From the NCBI GenBank assembly GCA_002395135.1, contig DGWC01000107.1, forward strand, positions 1 through 64,000: a stretch of 64,000 nucleotides of DNA, in the 5' to 3' direction. Of the stretch, positions 48,481-58,115 are shown piece after piece (the stretch's first letter is position 1; each line of letters starts with the position of its first letter). This DNA is from Prevotella sp. UBA4268. Its GTDB lineage: Bacteria; Bacteroidota; Bacteroidia; Bacteroidales; Bacteroidaceae. The position numbers were made by a program, and so were the translations under genes. The notes beneath the pieces were generated by a model, which saw nothing but the letters and a program-made list of their open reading frames with translations, had not been told where the DNA came from and did not search any database.

Positions 48481-48568
48481 TTGTCGCGTTTTTTCGAATC
48501 TACGGCAACTGCCAAACCAGATACAACCAGTAGCCATATATTGTTTTCAGACAAAAATAAAAAAGAAA

Positions 48569-48601
48569 CAGCAGGATATTCTTTAATGAAATACCCTGCT
48601 G
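48569..48601 (-). terminator. Terminator of the acid phosphatase gene
   Basis: On the minus strand CAGCAGGGTATT pairs with AATATCCTGCTG (one mismatch), followed by TTTCTTTTTTATTTTTG. It lies 40 bp past the phosphatase stop. Confidence 0.8.
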
Positions 48602-48640
48602 AATATATGTAATGTCGAAATATCTATATGGATAGACGGC

Positions 48641-49495
48641 TTATCTTCTGACCACTTTCTGGTTGCCTTCAATCACCACGCCACGCGTGTTATCGGTTGC
48701 TGGCGTGCCATTGATGCGATAAGCACGGGCTGACGGATGCTCCACAATCTTGGCAGCGCTCATACCGACCGTCTCACCTATCTTCTGCTTGTATTCTTGC
48801 TGTGCTTTTTTCATCTGTGCGATGAATTCCTCGCTACCCTGAAGAGCACAGAAACCGATGCTGGCAGCAGTGCGGCTGGCATCAACATCGCTCTGCCAGT
48901 GCGCTCCCACGATGACGCGGCTGTTGCAATAGTCCCATCCACGGCTGAAAATCTCGGCAGCACGCTGCGGTGCAATCTGCGCCAAGAGCAGCGAAATGGT
49001 CCATCCACGCAGGCTATGACCAGAAGGATAACTGCCTTCACCGCGCAAATCGTCTTCCTCGTGTGAGGGCATTGAGTCGTCAAAGCGCTCAAACGGGCGC
49101 TGGCGATGATAGAAAGCCTTGGTTTCCTTGCGCATCGGGTCTGTGGTGGCAAGGCTTGTCTCCATCAATTTCCATATTTCCGGAGTGTTGGTCTCATTGA
49201 CTTCCAGTCCGAAAGCGTCTTTCCACTGAAGGAAAAGTTTGGCATGGTCATTCCATTCTGCATCTGCGATGGCAAGTGCCACGCGGTCGGGATCCTGCCG
49301 CTGCTGCTTTCCCCATCCGTATCTCACCACATCGTTGGCAAATTCCGGACTGTCGAAAGACGGTGGAGGCGGCATGATGTTGAGGAGTTGTGGCATTTGA
49401 TCGAGTGCGATGTAGGGAGTAACTGTCTCACTCTGAGCCGATACTGTGATGGCAGCCATCATGGAGGCTGCGGCCATTACTAAGAATCTTTTCAT
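48641..49495 (-). CDS. Class A acid phosphatase (PAP2 superfamily), T9SS-tailed
   Basis: A 284-residue exported phosphatase. The signal peptide is MKRFLVMAAASMMAAITVSAQ. The three PAP2/class A motifs are complete: KAFYHRQRPF (KX6RP, about 124), GSYPSGHSLRGW (PSGH, about 153-164) and SRVIVGAHWQSD (SRX5HX3D, about 190-201). The last ~30 residues (AYRINGTPATDN, GVVIEGNQKVVRR) resemble the short C-terminal sorting tails of type IX cargo in Prevotella, so it may be exported to the surface. It likely frees phosphate from organic esters. Start ATG 49495. Confidence 0.88.
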   Translation of the reverse strand: MKRFLVMAAASMMAAITVSAQSETVTPYIALDQMPQLLNIMPPPPSFDSPEFANDVVRYGWGKQQRQDPDRVALAIADAEWNDHAKLFLQWKDAFGLEVNETNTPEIWKLMETSLATTDPMRKETKAFYHRQRPFERFDDSMPSHEEDDLRGEGSYPSGHSLRGWTISLLLAQIAPQRAAEIFSRGWDYCNSRVIVGAHWQSDVDASRTAASIGFCALQGSEEFIAQMKKAQQEYKQKIGETVGMSAAKIVEHPSARAYRINGTPATDNTRGVVIEGNQKVVRR

Positions 49496-49501
49496 TATCA
49501 T

Positions 49502-49909
49502 ACTATTATAAACGTTATTCTATACATGCTTATAAGTCTCTCTGTTTATGAAAAAAACTGCTGAGTTTTTGATTTTCAACATGCAAAATTACTCAAAAAT
49601 AATCCAACTAACGAACAATTACATAAAAACAATCACATTTTTACTACATTTTTCTGTTATTCACACTCTTAGCACTGAATATGCCCCACTCTCGTAGAAC
49701 AAACACCTCATCTCTCATAGTAATAACACCCCTACTCTTTTATGATAAGACATCCCCCGTCTCTTCATTGTGATTAGAGGGCAGCAGATTGTCGACGGCA
49801 TTCATGATGGCATGTGAGCGCGAGCAGTAATTCTTTCTTCGCAAGCCTTGCGGAGTGTTGCGGGTTTCAAAAATGTTTGCTATCTTTGCAAACGTAAAAA
49901 CAGAGAAGC
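49502..49909. other. Intergenic region upstream of ftsZ
   Basis: No reading frame with homology is visible in about 400 bp between two divergently transcribed genes. TATCTTTG at 49881-49888 is a good -7 element 22 bp before the ftsZ ATG. The stretch 49780-49860 is GC-richer than its surroundings and could be leader or regulatory DNA; I see no recognisable RNA fold there. Confidence 0.5.
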
Positions 49910-51256
49910 ATGGAAAGAGACAAGAATAACATAGAGATTCTCGACTTTGTAATTCCCGTGGAAGACAGGTCGCAGAATATTATCAAGGTGATTGGCGTGG
50001 GCGGAGGCGGCTGCAACGCCGTGAGCAACATGTATGAAGAAGGCATAGAAGGTGTTACCTTTGCCGTGTGCAACACAGATAGCAAACAACTGTCAAAGTT
50101 GTCGGTACCGGTGAAAATCATGCTCGGCCATGCCGGACTGGGAGCCGGTGCCAATCCGGAACTGGGCAAACACGAGGCCGAGAGCAATGCCGAAGACATA
50201 GAGAAACTGCTCGACGACGGTACGCAAATGGTGTTCGTCACGGCTGGCATGGGCGGCGGTACAGGCACTGGCGCTGCTCCCGTAGTGGCTGGCATTGCAA
50301 AAAAACACGGTATTCTCACGGTGGGCGTAGTGACGATTCCATTCTCGTTTGAGAAGAAACGCAAGATCATCAAGGCGCTGCGAGGCGTGGACGAGTTGAG
50401 GAAGAATGTTGATGCCCTGCTCATTGTGAACAACGAGCGCCTCTGCGATGTTTATGCCAACTCGGATATCTCTGTAAAAGAAGCGTTTAAGCGTGCCGAC
50501 AACATTCTGAGAGATGCCGTGAAGGGCATTGCCGAGTTGATTACCGTGCACAGCGATGGCGGTATCGACCTCGACTTCCGAGATGTTGAGACCACCATGA
50601 AAAACGGTGGTGGTGCCATCATGGCCATGGGACGCGCAAGCGGAACCCACCGCGTGGAGAACGCTATCATTGATGCGTTAGACTCTCCCCTGCTCTATGG
50701 CAACGACATCGGCAAGGCCAAGCGCATCTTATTCAACATTTATGCGAGCGACGATGCGCCCATTTTTGTCAGAGAAATGCAGGAGATTGATGATTTCTTC
50801 GACTTACTGGATGCTGACATCGAAGTGATTTGGGGTATTTCCACTGACGACTCGCTCGGCGAAGATGCCAAGGTGACCATTCTGGCCACAGGTATGGAAG
50901 ACGGACTGGGCAATGACGAAGACCGAAAAACATCGGAAGACAGGAACGACAAATACTATGAGCAACTGATTCCCACTCTATACAAGCCTGTGAAAGAGGC
51001 TGTTACGCAGATCAAGAAATCACCGGAAGAACCGGAAGAAACAAAAGAAGAGGAATTGCAAGAGGAAGAAGCCGTATCGCAGGTAAAAGAAACAGTCATC
51101 CAAGAGCAAGAAACGCCTACGGAAGAAACGCCGCACGAGAATGAAAAAACAGACAACATAGAACGGAAGGAAGAGCCGGAAACCATGCTGAACAAATGGA
51201 AAAAATGGCTGGAGAAACGCGTGGGCGACTACCTGATGGAACCGGATGAACAATGA
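49910..51256 (+). CDS. ftsZ: FtsZ, located outside the dcw cluster
   Basis: A 448-residue tubulin-like GTPase that polymerises at the division site. GTP-binding GVGGGGCNAV (29-38), the tubulin signature AGMGGGTGTGAAPV (112-125) and the T7 loop GIDLDFRDV (218-226) are intact, so it should assemble. The tail (331-448) is acidic and Glu-rich, and ends MLNKWKKWLEKRVGDYLMEPDEQ. It lacks a standard C-terminal FtsA-binding peptide of the PAFLR/PxYL type. No mur or ftsA/ftsQ genes are adjacent, whereas Bacteroidota ftsZ normally follows ftsA. It is either the only ftsZ, relocated, or a second paralogue. A 4 bp overlap couples it to the next gene. Confidence 0.9.
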   Translation: MERDKNNIEILDFVIPVEDRSQNIIKVIGVGGGGCNAVSNMYEEGIEGVTFAVCNTDSKQLSKLSVPVKIMLGHAGLGAGANPELGKHEAESNAEDIEKLLDDGTQMVFVTAGMGGGTGTGAAPVVAGIAKKHGILTVGVVTIPFSFEKKRKIIKALRGVDELRKNVDALLIVNNERLCDVYANSDISVKEAFKRADNILRDAVKGIAELITVHSDGGIDLDFRDVETTMKNGGGAIMAMGRASGTHRVENAIIDALDSPLLYGNDIGKAKRILFNIYASDDAPIFVREMQEIDDFFDLLDADIEVIWGISTDDSLGEDAKVTILATGMEDGLGNDEDRKTSEDRNDKYYEQLIPTLYKPVKEAVTQIKKSPEEPEETKEEELQEEEAVSQVKETVIQEQETPTEETPHENEKTDNIERKEEPETMLNKWKKWLEKRVGDYLMEPDEQ

Positions 51257-51867
51257 AAGAAGGGGTTGACACCATGGCGAAAGACAAAGAACAACTACAA
51301 CTGACACCCTTGCAGATGGCCGAACAGATCAGTGTGCTGGCCGATAAACTGCAACAAGCCGGAAGAACAGACCTGCTGCTGCATGCCCTCGGTGTGCCTC
51401 TGCTCGAGGAACTGCGCATAGAAGCCGCCAAGGGACGGCTGAGCAGGCTGACCATCACCCGTGATTTCCGATTCTTGCTGACCGACTATGGCAACCGGGA
51501 GATAGAGATGCAGCCCGTTCACAAGGCTGTGTATCTGCTTTTCCTGGCACATCCTGAAGGCATAGAATTCAAAAACCTAAGCGATTACCGCACAGAACTG
51601 ACGCGTTATTACCGTGCCACGGCACGCAATATGGACCTCGAAAAGGTGGCAGACAGCATCAACCACCTGACCAACCCACTCGACAACGCCATCAACGAGA
51701 AGTGTTCGCGCATCAAAAAGGTATTCTCGGAGGCGATGGACGAATACAGTGCCAGTTATTACATCATCAGCAGCCACACCAAACGGCATGTAAGCAGTTC
51801 GTCGCGCATCTGGTATGAGCGGCTGAAACTCATCACCCTTCCGCGCGAACTCGTTATCCTTGAATGA
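51253..51867 (+). CDS. Unknown protein translationally coupled to ftsZ
   Basis: A 204-residue soluble protein whose ATG overlaps the ftsZ stop (ATGA). The N-terminal third is helical (LTPLQMAEQISVLADKLQQAGRTDLLLHALG). The centre QPVHKAVYLLFLAHPEGIEFKNLSDYRTELTRYYR (about 95-130) looks like a winged-helix-type segment, and CSRIKKVFSEAMDEYSASYYII follows. I recall similar uncharacterised Bacteroidota proteins but cannot name a function. The coupling suggests it is made in a fixed ratio with FtsZ. An internal ATG at 51274 is an alternative start. Confidence 0.7.
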   Translation: MKEGVDTMAKDKEQLQLTPLQMAEQISVLADKLQQAGRTDLLLHALGVPLLEELRIEAAKGRLSRLTITRDFRFLLTDYGNREIEMQPVHKAVYLLFLAHPEGIEFKNLSDYRTELTRYYRATARNMDLEKVADSINHLTNPLDNAINEKCSRIKKVFSEAMDEYSASYYIISSHTKRHVSSSSRIWYERLKLITLPRELVILE

Positions 51868-51960
51868 ATGCAAAAAGAAAAGAATAATCACTACATTTCT
51901 TGCAGCATTGCGAAAAAGTTCGTATTTTTGCGCTCCATAGATATATAAGAAGGGAAAAAC

Positions 51961-52803
51961 ATGGGAGTAGCAAAATGGATTGGAGGCATTCTGGGATTCA
52001 TGGCAGGCGGACCGCTTGGCATGCTCGCAGGTATCGCACTGGGATATCTCTTTGAACAGGGACTGGACGACAACACCGGGAACACCGACAACTGGCAGGA
52101 CGACCAAGCGCGCAACGGCTATGGCAGCGGACAGTCGAACCAATACAGCAATAGATATAGTCAGCAGCAAACTCAACAGGGCAACCGCAACAGTTTCCTG
52201 TTCAGTATTTTGGTGCTTTCTTCATACATCATCCGCGCTGACGGCAAGGTGATGCACAGCGAGATGGAGCATTTGCGCGCTTTCATCCGCAATAATTTCG
52301 GCTACAATGCTGTGGACCAGGCCGACCAGATCATGCGCCGACTCTTTGATCAGCAGAAGAAAATGGAGAGCCAACGGGCTGGATCGTATGAGGACATCGT
52401 GATTCAGAGTTGCCGGCAGATTGCTTCTAACATGCAATATGAGCAACGACTGCAACTGATAGCATTCTTGGCGGACATCGCGCGTGCTGACGGCATCGTG
52501 ACAAACCAAGAAGTGAATGCGCTAAGAACTGTTGCACGGGCAATGGGACTTAGCGAAAAGGAGGTGGATTCGATGCTGAACCTCTCCGACGGAGCCACTA
52601 ATCTCGACGCTGCCTATAAGGTTTTGGAGATAAGTCCCGATGCTACCGATGACGAAGTGAGGAAAGCCTATCGCAAATTAGCATTAAAACATCACCCAGA
52701 CCGTGTTGCCACGCTGGGTGAAGATGTGAGAAAAGCCGCTGAGAAAAAACTGCAGGAAATCAACGCTGCCCGCGACTTGATATTCAAATCAAGGGGTTTG
52801 TGA
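51961..52803 (+). CDS. TerB-DnaJ domain protein, DjlA-like
   Basis: A 280-residue protein. The N-terminus has a Gly-rich hydrophobic segment (WIGGILGFMAGGPLGMLAGIALGYLFEQG, about 5-33) that could anchor it in the inner membrane. A TerB-like helical domain (about 80-210) follows, with two similar acidic repeats (SSYIIRADGKVMHSEM and ADIARADGIVTNQEV). A C-terminal J domain (about 215-280) has the HPD motif in KHHPDRV. This is the layout of DjlA, a DnaK co-chaperone at the membrane. A TATTTTTG -7 element lies at 51923-51930, so it probably has its own promoter. Confidence 0.88.
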   Translation: MGVAKWIGGILGFMAGGPLGMLAGIALGYLFEQGLDDNTGNTDNWQDDQARNGYGSGQSNQYSNRYSQQQTQQGNRNSFLFSILVLSSYIIRADGKVMHSEMEHLRAFIRNNFGYNAVDQADQIMRRLFDQQKKMESQRAGSYEDIVIQSCRQIASNMQYEQRLQLIAFLADIARADGIVTNQEVNALRTVARAMGLSEKEVDSMLNLSDGATNLDAAYKVLEISPDATDDEVRKAYRKLALKHHPDRVATLGEDVRKAAEKKLQEINAARDLIFKSRGL

Positions 52804-52841
52804 ACGCCCATACACAGGCATAGGCATTCACAAACCGTGTC

Positions 52842-54539
52842 TTACGCATCCATCAACTTACGGTATCTGGCACGCTTGGGCTCGTCAAGTCCCAGGCGCA
52901 AGGCCTTGTTGGCCTCGTATTCACTGTAACTTCCTTCGAAATAAAAAACGTTTCCATCGCCCTCGAAGGCAAGGATATGCGTGCAGATACGGTCAAGGAA
53001 CCAACGGTCGTGACTGATAACGACGGCGCAACCGGCAAAAGCCTCAAGACCTTCTTCCAATGCCCGGAGCGTGTTCACATCGATATCGTTGGTCGGTTCG
53101 TCCAGCAACAACACGTTTCCTTCTTGTTTCAGCGCAATGGCCAGGTGCAAACGGTTACGCTCGCCACCGGAAAGCACGCTGCATTTCTTCTCCTGGTCGG
53201 CACCGCTGAAGTTGAAACGCGACAGATAAGCGCGAACATTCACATCGCGACCACCCATACGGATGGTTTCGTTGCCACCGCTCACCACTTGATATACAGT
53301 CTTTTCAGGATCAATATCCTTGTGCTGCTGGTCCACATAACTGAGTTTCACGGTCTCGCCCACTTCAAACGTACCATTGTCGGCAGTATCCAAGCCCATG
53401 ATAAGACGGAAAAGCGTGGTCTTTCCAGCACCGTTAGGACCAATAACGCCCACAATACCATTGGGAGGCAGCATGAAATTCAAATCATTGAACAGCACTT
53501 TCTCGCCGTAAGCCTTGGCCACATGCTCAGCTTCGAGCACCTTATTGCCCAGGCGCGGACCGTTGGGAATGAAGATTTCCAGTTTTTCTTCCTTCTGTTT
53601 CTGCTCTTCGTTGAGCATCTTATCATATGAATTCAAGCGAGCCTTGCCTTTGGCATGACGAGCCTTGGGTGCCATTCTCACCCATTCCAACTCTCTTTCA
53701 AGCGTCTTTCTGCGCTTGGAAGCCGTCTTTTCCTCAAGTGCCATGCGCTGACTCTTCTGTTCCAGCCACGAAGAATAGTTTCCTTTCCACGGAATACCCT
53801 CGCCGCGGTCCAGTTCAAGAATCCATTCTGCCACGTCATCAAGGAAATATCTGTCGTGCGTAACAGCAATAACAGTGCCTTCATATTGCTGAAGATGTTG
53901 CTCCAACCAGTCGATTGACTCGGCATCAAGGTGGTTGGTGGGCTCGTCGAGCAACAAAACGTCAGGCTTTTGCAGCAGCAGGCGGCACAGAGCCACACGT
54001 CTGCGCTCACCACCAGACAGGTTTTCCACGCTTCTGTCACCCGGAGGGCAGTTCAAAGCAGCCATGGCGCGGTCGAGTTTTGAGTCCATATTCCACGCAT
54101 CTGTTGCATCGATGATGTCCTGGAGTTCGGCCTGGCGGTTCATTAACTTATCCATCTTGTCGGGATCCTCATAATACTCGGGGAGTCCGAACTTCACATT
54201 GATATCGTCATATTCTGCCAGCGCGTCATAAACATGCTGAACGCCTTCCATTACATTCTCTTTCACGGTCTTGGAAGCATCTAATGGAGGATCCTGAGGC
54301 AGATATCCCACGGAATAACCTGGACTCCACACCACATTACCTTGATATTGCTGATCAATACCTGCGATAATCTTCATGAGCGTTGACTTTCCAGCACCGT
54401 TAAGGCCGATAATGCCAATCTTTGCGCCATAAAAGAAACTCAAATAGATATTCTTCAGCACTTGCTTTTGGTTCTGCTGGATGGTCTTGCTCACACCAAC
54501 CATCGAGAAAATCACTTTTTTATCGTCTACTGTTGCCAT
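52842..54539 (-). CDS. ettA: EttA, energy-dependent translational throttle
   Basis: A 565-residue ABC-F ATPase that binds the ribosomal E site and gates elongation when energy is low. Both ABC domains are complete: [47 protein letters not shown], then GPNGAGKTTLFRL, LSGGERNRLHLAIAL and [20 protein letters not shown]. The arm and basic linker LEREL, WVRMAPKARHAKGKARL are as in EttA. Length is right for the family (about 555). It lies 51 bp after the M18 peptidase gene and likely shares its transcript. Confidence 0.95.
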   Translation of the reverse strand: MATVDDKKVIFSMVGVSKTIQQNQKQVLKNIYLSFFYGAKIGIIGLNGAGKSTLMKIIAGIDQQYQGNVVWSPGYSVGYLPQDPPLDASKTVKENVMEGVQHVYDALAEYDDINVKFGLPEYYEDPDKMDKLMNRQAELQDIIDATDAWNMDSKLDRAMAALNCPPGDRSVENLSGGERRRVALCRLLLQKPDVLLLDEPTNHLDAESIDWLEQHLQQYEGTVIAVTHDRYFLDDVAEWILELDRGEGIPWKGNYSSWLEQKSQRMALEEKTASKRRKTLERELEWVRMAPKARHAKGKARLNSYDKMLNEEQKQKEEKLEIFIPNGPRLGNKVLEAEHVAKAYGEKVLFNDLNFMLPPNGIVGVIGPNGAGKTTLFRLIMGLDTADNGTFEVGETVKLSYVDQQHKDIDPEKTVYQVVSGGNETIRMGGRDVNVRAYLSRFNFSGADQEKKCSVLSGGERNRLHLAIALKQEGNVLLLDEPTNDIDVNTLRALEEGLEAFAGCAVVISHDRWFLDRICTHILAFEGDGNVFYFEGSYSEYEANKALRLGLDEPKRARYRKLMDA

Positions 54540-54590
54540 ATATCGGAATTCTTTAGTTCATCTTTGAAAGAAATGCTTCATCATCAACCA

Positions 54591-55895
54591 TCATTCAGTA
54601 TCATAGAACTGAGTGAACGCCTTCACGCAATAGACATGGTCGATTGCACTGCCTGTTTCGCGACAACTGTGCATGGCAAGAATACCATTGCCCATATCCA
54701 CACCATGCAGAGGGATGGAAGAGGCCAAGATATTGCCCAACGTGCTTCCACCTGCCACATCACTGTGGTTGACAAATCGCTGACAGGGCACACCAGCCTT
54801 GTTGCATAACTCTGCAAACACTGCTGCTGACGATGCATCGCTGGCATATTTCTGTGCAGCATTGAACTTAATGACCGGTCCGCCACCCAAAACGGGATGG
54901 TTGGTGGGGTCAAATTTCTCTCCATAATTAGGATGCCAGGCGTGTGCATTATCTGCAGAAACCATGAAAGCGCGCTCCACGGCCTGATAGAATGCTTCTT
55001 CTGAACCGCTTTCTGCGAATGCAATGCGCTTCAACATGGATGCAAGGAACGGACTGCCAGCACCCTGCTTGGTCTGAGAGCCAGTTTCTTCGTTATCGAA
55101 AATAGCCAGGACTTTCGTAACAGCGCCATTATCGGCAGATGCCAACAAGGCTTCAAGACCAGCATAACACATAGAAAGATCGTCTAACCTGCCTGATGAA
55201 AGGAACTCATTGTGAACGCCGAAGGTGCACGACGGTGTGGCATCAGCCAGATAAAGGTCAAAATCGAGTATGTCTTCGCGTTTCACCGGCCTCTGTTTAA
55301 CGAGTTCCTCAAGAATGACATTCATCAACAGGTTACCGCGCTCGAGTTCTTCGCTCACAATACCCAGTATGGGAAGCACGTCTTTCTGCTTGCTCAGTTT
55401 CACGCCATCGTTTACCTGGCGATTGAAATGAATGGCTAAGTTACTGATTTGCAGCAACGGACGCTTTACGTGTATCAGCATCGTGAGCGGAGACATGGCA
55501 TTCTCGCCACGTACAATGACGCGACCGGCCAAGGTGAGCGGGCGGTCGAACCACGTAGACATAATCGGACCGCCATAAACCTCTGTATTCAGTTTCACAA
55601 TACCACCTTCGCACGTCATCTCTGCATTGGGCTTGATGCGGAATGTGGGCGAATCACAGTGTGCACATATCATGTGGAAGCCCGCTTCAGCCATTGGCTT
55701 GGTGCCAATATGGAACGCATAAACGGAAGAATCATTCTTTGTGACGTATAATTTATCACCAGCACTGATCTTGCCAATAGGCAAACGCGCATCAAGACGA
55801 CGGTATCCGGCCTTGTCGAGTTGCTCACAAATATTCTTTGCAGCCAGAAAATTTACTGGCGAAGCATTCAGGAAATCCAATAAACGTTGAATCAT
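54591..55895 (-). CDS. apeB: M18-family aminopeptidase
   Basis: A 434-residue cytoplasmic metallo-aminopeptidase related to aspartyl aminopeptidase. Metal-site regions include HMICAHCDSPTFRIKPN (about 75-91), IFDNEETGSQTKQGAGS (about 268-284) and FVNHSDVAGGSTLGNI (about 380-395), and the C-terminal MHSCRETG. No signal peptide is present. It would remove N-terminal, often acidic, residues from peptides, fitting the M3 peptidase next to it and the peptide transporter in the window. Confidence 0.92.
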   Translation of the reverse strand: MIQRLLDFLNASPVNFLAAKNICEQLDKAGYRRLDARLPIGKISAGDKLYVTKNDSSVYAFHIGTKPMAEAGFHMICAHCDSPTFRIKPNAEMTCEGGIVKLNTEVYGGPIMSTWFDRPLTLAGRVIVRGENAMSPLTMLIHVKRPLLQISNLAIHFNRQVNDGVKLSKQKDVLPILGIVSEELERGNLLMNVILEELVKQRPVKREDILDFDLYLADATPSCTFGVHNEFLSSGRLDDLSMCYAGLEALLASADNGAVTKVLAIFDNEETGSQTKQGAGSPFLASMLKRIAFAESGSEEAFYQAVERAFMVSADNAHAWHPNYGEKFDPTNHPVLGGGPVIKFNAAQKYASDASSAAVFAELCNKAGVPCQRFVNHSDVAGGSTLGNILASSIPLHGVDMGNGILAMHSCRETGSAIDHVYCVKAFTQFYDTE

Positions 55896-55920
55896 ACTAT
55901 TTCAATTATATATGTTAAAC

Positions 55921-58101
55921 TTATTCTACGCCCCTTGCCTTCAGCAAAGCAGAGGCATCTGGGGATTTCATACCCGTGAAATCAGTGAACATTTCCATCA
56001 AATCGCGCGTGTTGCCACGGCTGAGAATCTTGTCGCGGAAACTCTGTCCGACCTCGGGTTTTAAAGCGCCGCGCGCTGCAAAGCAATCTGCAATGTTCAC
56101 CGCAAGCACTTCAGTCCAAAGATAACTGTAATAACCTGCTGCATAACCACCTCCCCACACATGGTTGAAGTATGACGTTGAGTAGCGTGGAGGAATCTGG
56201 CCGTTCAACAGATGCACCTGACTCAGTGCTTTTCTCTCAAACTCTGGCGCGTCACTGACAGCGGGAACCTCATCGGCACGCAACATGTGCCATGCCATGT
56301 CGATGCAGGTGGCTGCCAGATTCTCACCCAATGCATAGGCAGCATGGAAATTGATTGATTTGAGCATCTTCTCTTTCAAGGCATCGGGCATAGGCTTTCC
56401 CGTCTTGGTATGCAATGCGAAATGATCGAAAACCTCGGGAATCGATGCGAAAGACTCATTAAATTGCGATGGCATTTCAACAAAGTCGCGCGCAACAGCA
56501 GTTCCGCTGAGCGTATTATATTTGCAATTAGAGAGAATACCATGGAGAGCATGGCCGAATTCATGGAAAAGCGTGCACACTTCATCCCATGTTATCAACG
56601 TAGGTTGGCCTTCCGGGGCCTTGGCAAAGTTGCATACATTATATATAATAGGTATTTGCTTGCGCAAACCACACTGTTTTGCAAACGAACTCATCCATGC
56701 TCCGCCTCGTTTAGTGGGTCTTCTGAAATAATCGCTATAGAAAAGAGCAATCGTTTTACCATCTTTGTCCATCACCTCAAACACTTTCATATCGGGATGA
56801 TAGGTGGGAATGTCCTTGCGCTGTTTGAAAGAGAGGCCGTAAACGCGGTGTGCCGCATAGAACACACCATTCATCTGAACACTGTCGATATTAAAGTATG
56901 GCTTGATTTCAGCATCAGACAACTGATAGGCTTCCTGCTTCATCTTGGCTGAATAATAGAATCGGTCGTAGGGCTGCAATTCAAAATCATTTCCTTCTTT
57001 CGTCTTTGCATATGCGGCAATGGCCTTTGTCTCAGCATCTGCCTTGGGGTTATACTCGGAAATGAGTTGGTTAAGAAATGCATAAGCCTTATCGGGCTGC
57101 GCAGCCATCGTGTTTGAAAGCGAATACGAAGCATAATTGTCGTAGCCCATAATGGCTGCCTTCTCGGCACGCAACTTGGCAATTTCAACCACAATGGGGT
57201 AAGTATTGAACTGGCGTGTGCCGTCGGCACGATGAACAGAAGCCTCGAATACGCGTTTGCGCAGTTGCCGGTTTTGCAGATGGGTAAGTATGGCTTGCTG
57301 CGTGGTATTAACAATCACGATGCAATAAGGAGTTTTCGAACCTCTGCTTTCTGCGTCTTTCTTGCACTGGGCGATATCGGCCTCGCTCAATCCTGCCAGT
57401 TCTTCCTTGTTGTTCACCCATACAACGGCTGTGTTTGTTGCCTCCGGCAAGATGTTGCTCCATTGTTGCTGCAGTTCAGAAATGCGAAGGTTGATTTCTT
57501 TCATCCTGCTCATCTTCTCATCAGAAAGAAGCGCACCGGAACGCACAAAGTTCTTGTAAATGACCTCAAGCAGTTTCTTGTCTTCGCCTTTCAGTTTTTT
57601 GTACTGACGGTCGTACACATATTTTATACGTTGGAACAAATCTTTGTTGAATGATATCTCATTGTCTAATTCTGTAAGCAATGGAGTAATTTCATTCTGA
57701 GTCTTAGATATTACCTCTGTTTTGTGAGCACCGACGACAGCATAGAAGACACTGGTAACACGGTCTAACAACACGCCACTTTCCTCATATGCCACTACCG
57801 TGTTCTCAAACGTAGGCTTCTGCTTATTCGTAACGATGTCTTGTATGGCATCGCGTTTCTGCTTGATGGCATACAAAATGGCGGGAAGGTAGTCTGTTTC
57901 TTTAATCACACTGAAGTCGGGAGCACCAAAAGGCAATTTGCTCTCCTGAAGCAGCGGGTTGTTCTCTGCATTGGTAGCGGGTGACTGATCCATTGTGGTC
58001 TGTTTTCTTACTGGTTGAACGACACTTGCAGCATCAACAAACGTTGACTGCATCATGGCAGCGGTCACTGCTATGATGCTGAATAAGCGAACTGTTTTCA
58101 T
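55921..58101 (-). CDS. M3-family metallopeptidase, exported
   Basis: A 726-residue thermolysin-fold oligopeptidase of the Dcp/oligopeptidase A group. A signal peptide (about 1-25, MKTVRLFSIIAVTAAMMQSTFVDAA) points to the periplasm. The zinc motif HEFGHALHGILS lies at about residue 512. YYSYLWTEVLAVNIADCF and GAWMSSF are also typical of M3. It would trim oligopeptides before uptake. It is 25 bp upstream of the M18 gene, within the same minus-strand group. Confidence 0.93.
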   Translation of the reverse strand: MKTVRLFSIIAVTAAMMQSTFVDAASVVQPVRKQTTMDQSPATNAENNPLLQESKLPFGAPDFSVIKETDYLPAILYAIKQKRDAIQDIVTNKQKPTFENTVVAYEESGVLLDRVTSVFYAVVGAHKTEVISKTQNEITPLLTELDNEISFNKDLFQRIKYVYDRQYKKLKGEDKKLLEVIYKNFVRSGALLSDEKMSRMKEINLRISELQQQWSNILPEATNTAVVWVNNKEELAGLSEADIAQCKKDAESRGSKTPYCIVIVNTTQQAILTHLQNRQLRKRVFEASVHRADGTRQFNTYPIVVEIAKLRAEKAAIMGYDNYASYSLSNTMAAQPDKAYAFLNQLISEYNPKADAETKAIAAYAKTKEGNDFELQPYDRFYYSAKMKQEAYQLSDAEIKPYFNIDSVQMNGVFYAAHRVYGLSFKQRKDIPTYHPDMKVFEVMDKDGKTIALFYSDYFRRPTKRGGAWMSSFAKQCGLRKQIPIIYNVCNFAKAPEGQPTLITWDEVCTLFHEFGHALHGILSNCKYNTLSGTAVARDFVEMPSQFNESFASIPEVFDHFALHTKTGKPMPDALKEKMLKSINFHAAYALGENLAATCIDMAWHMLRADEVPAVSDAPEFERKALSQVHLLNGQIPPRYSTSYFNHVWGGGYAAGYYSYLWTEVLAVNIADCFAARGALKPEVGQSFRDKILSRGNTRDLMEMFTDFTGMKSPDASALLKARGVE

Positions 58102-58115
58102 AGGTTCACAGGATA

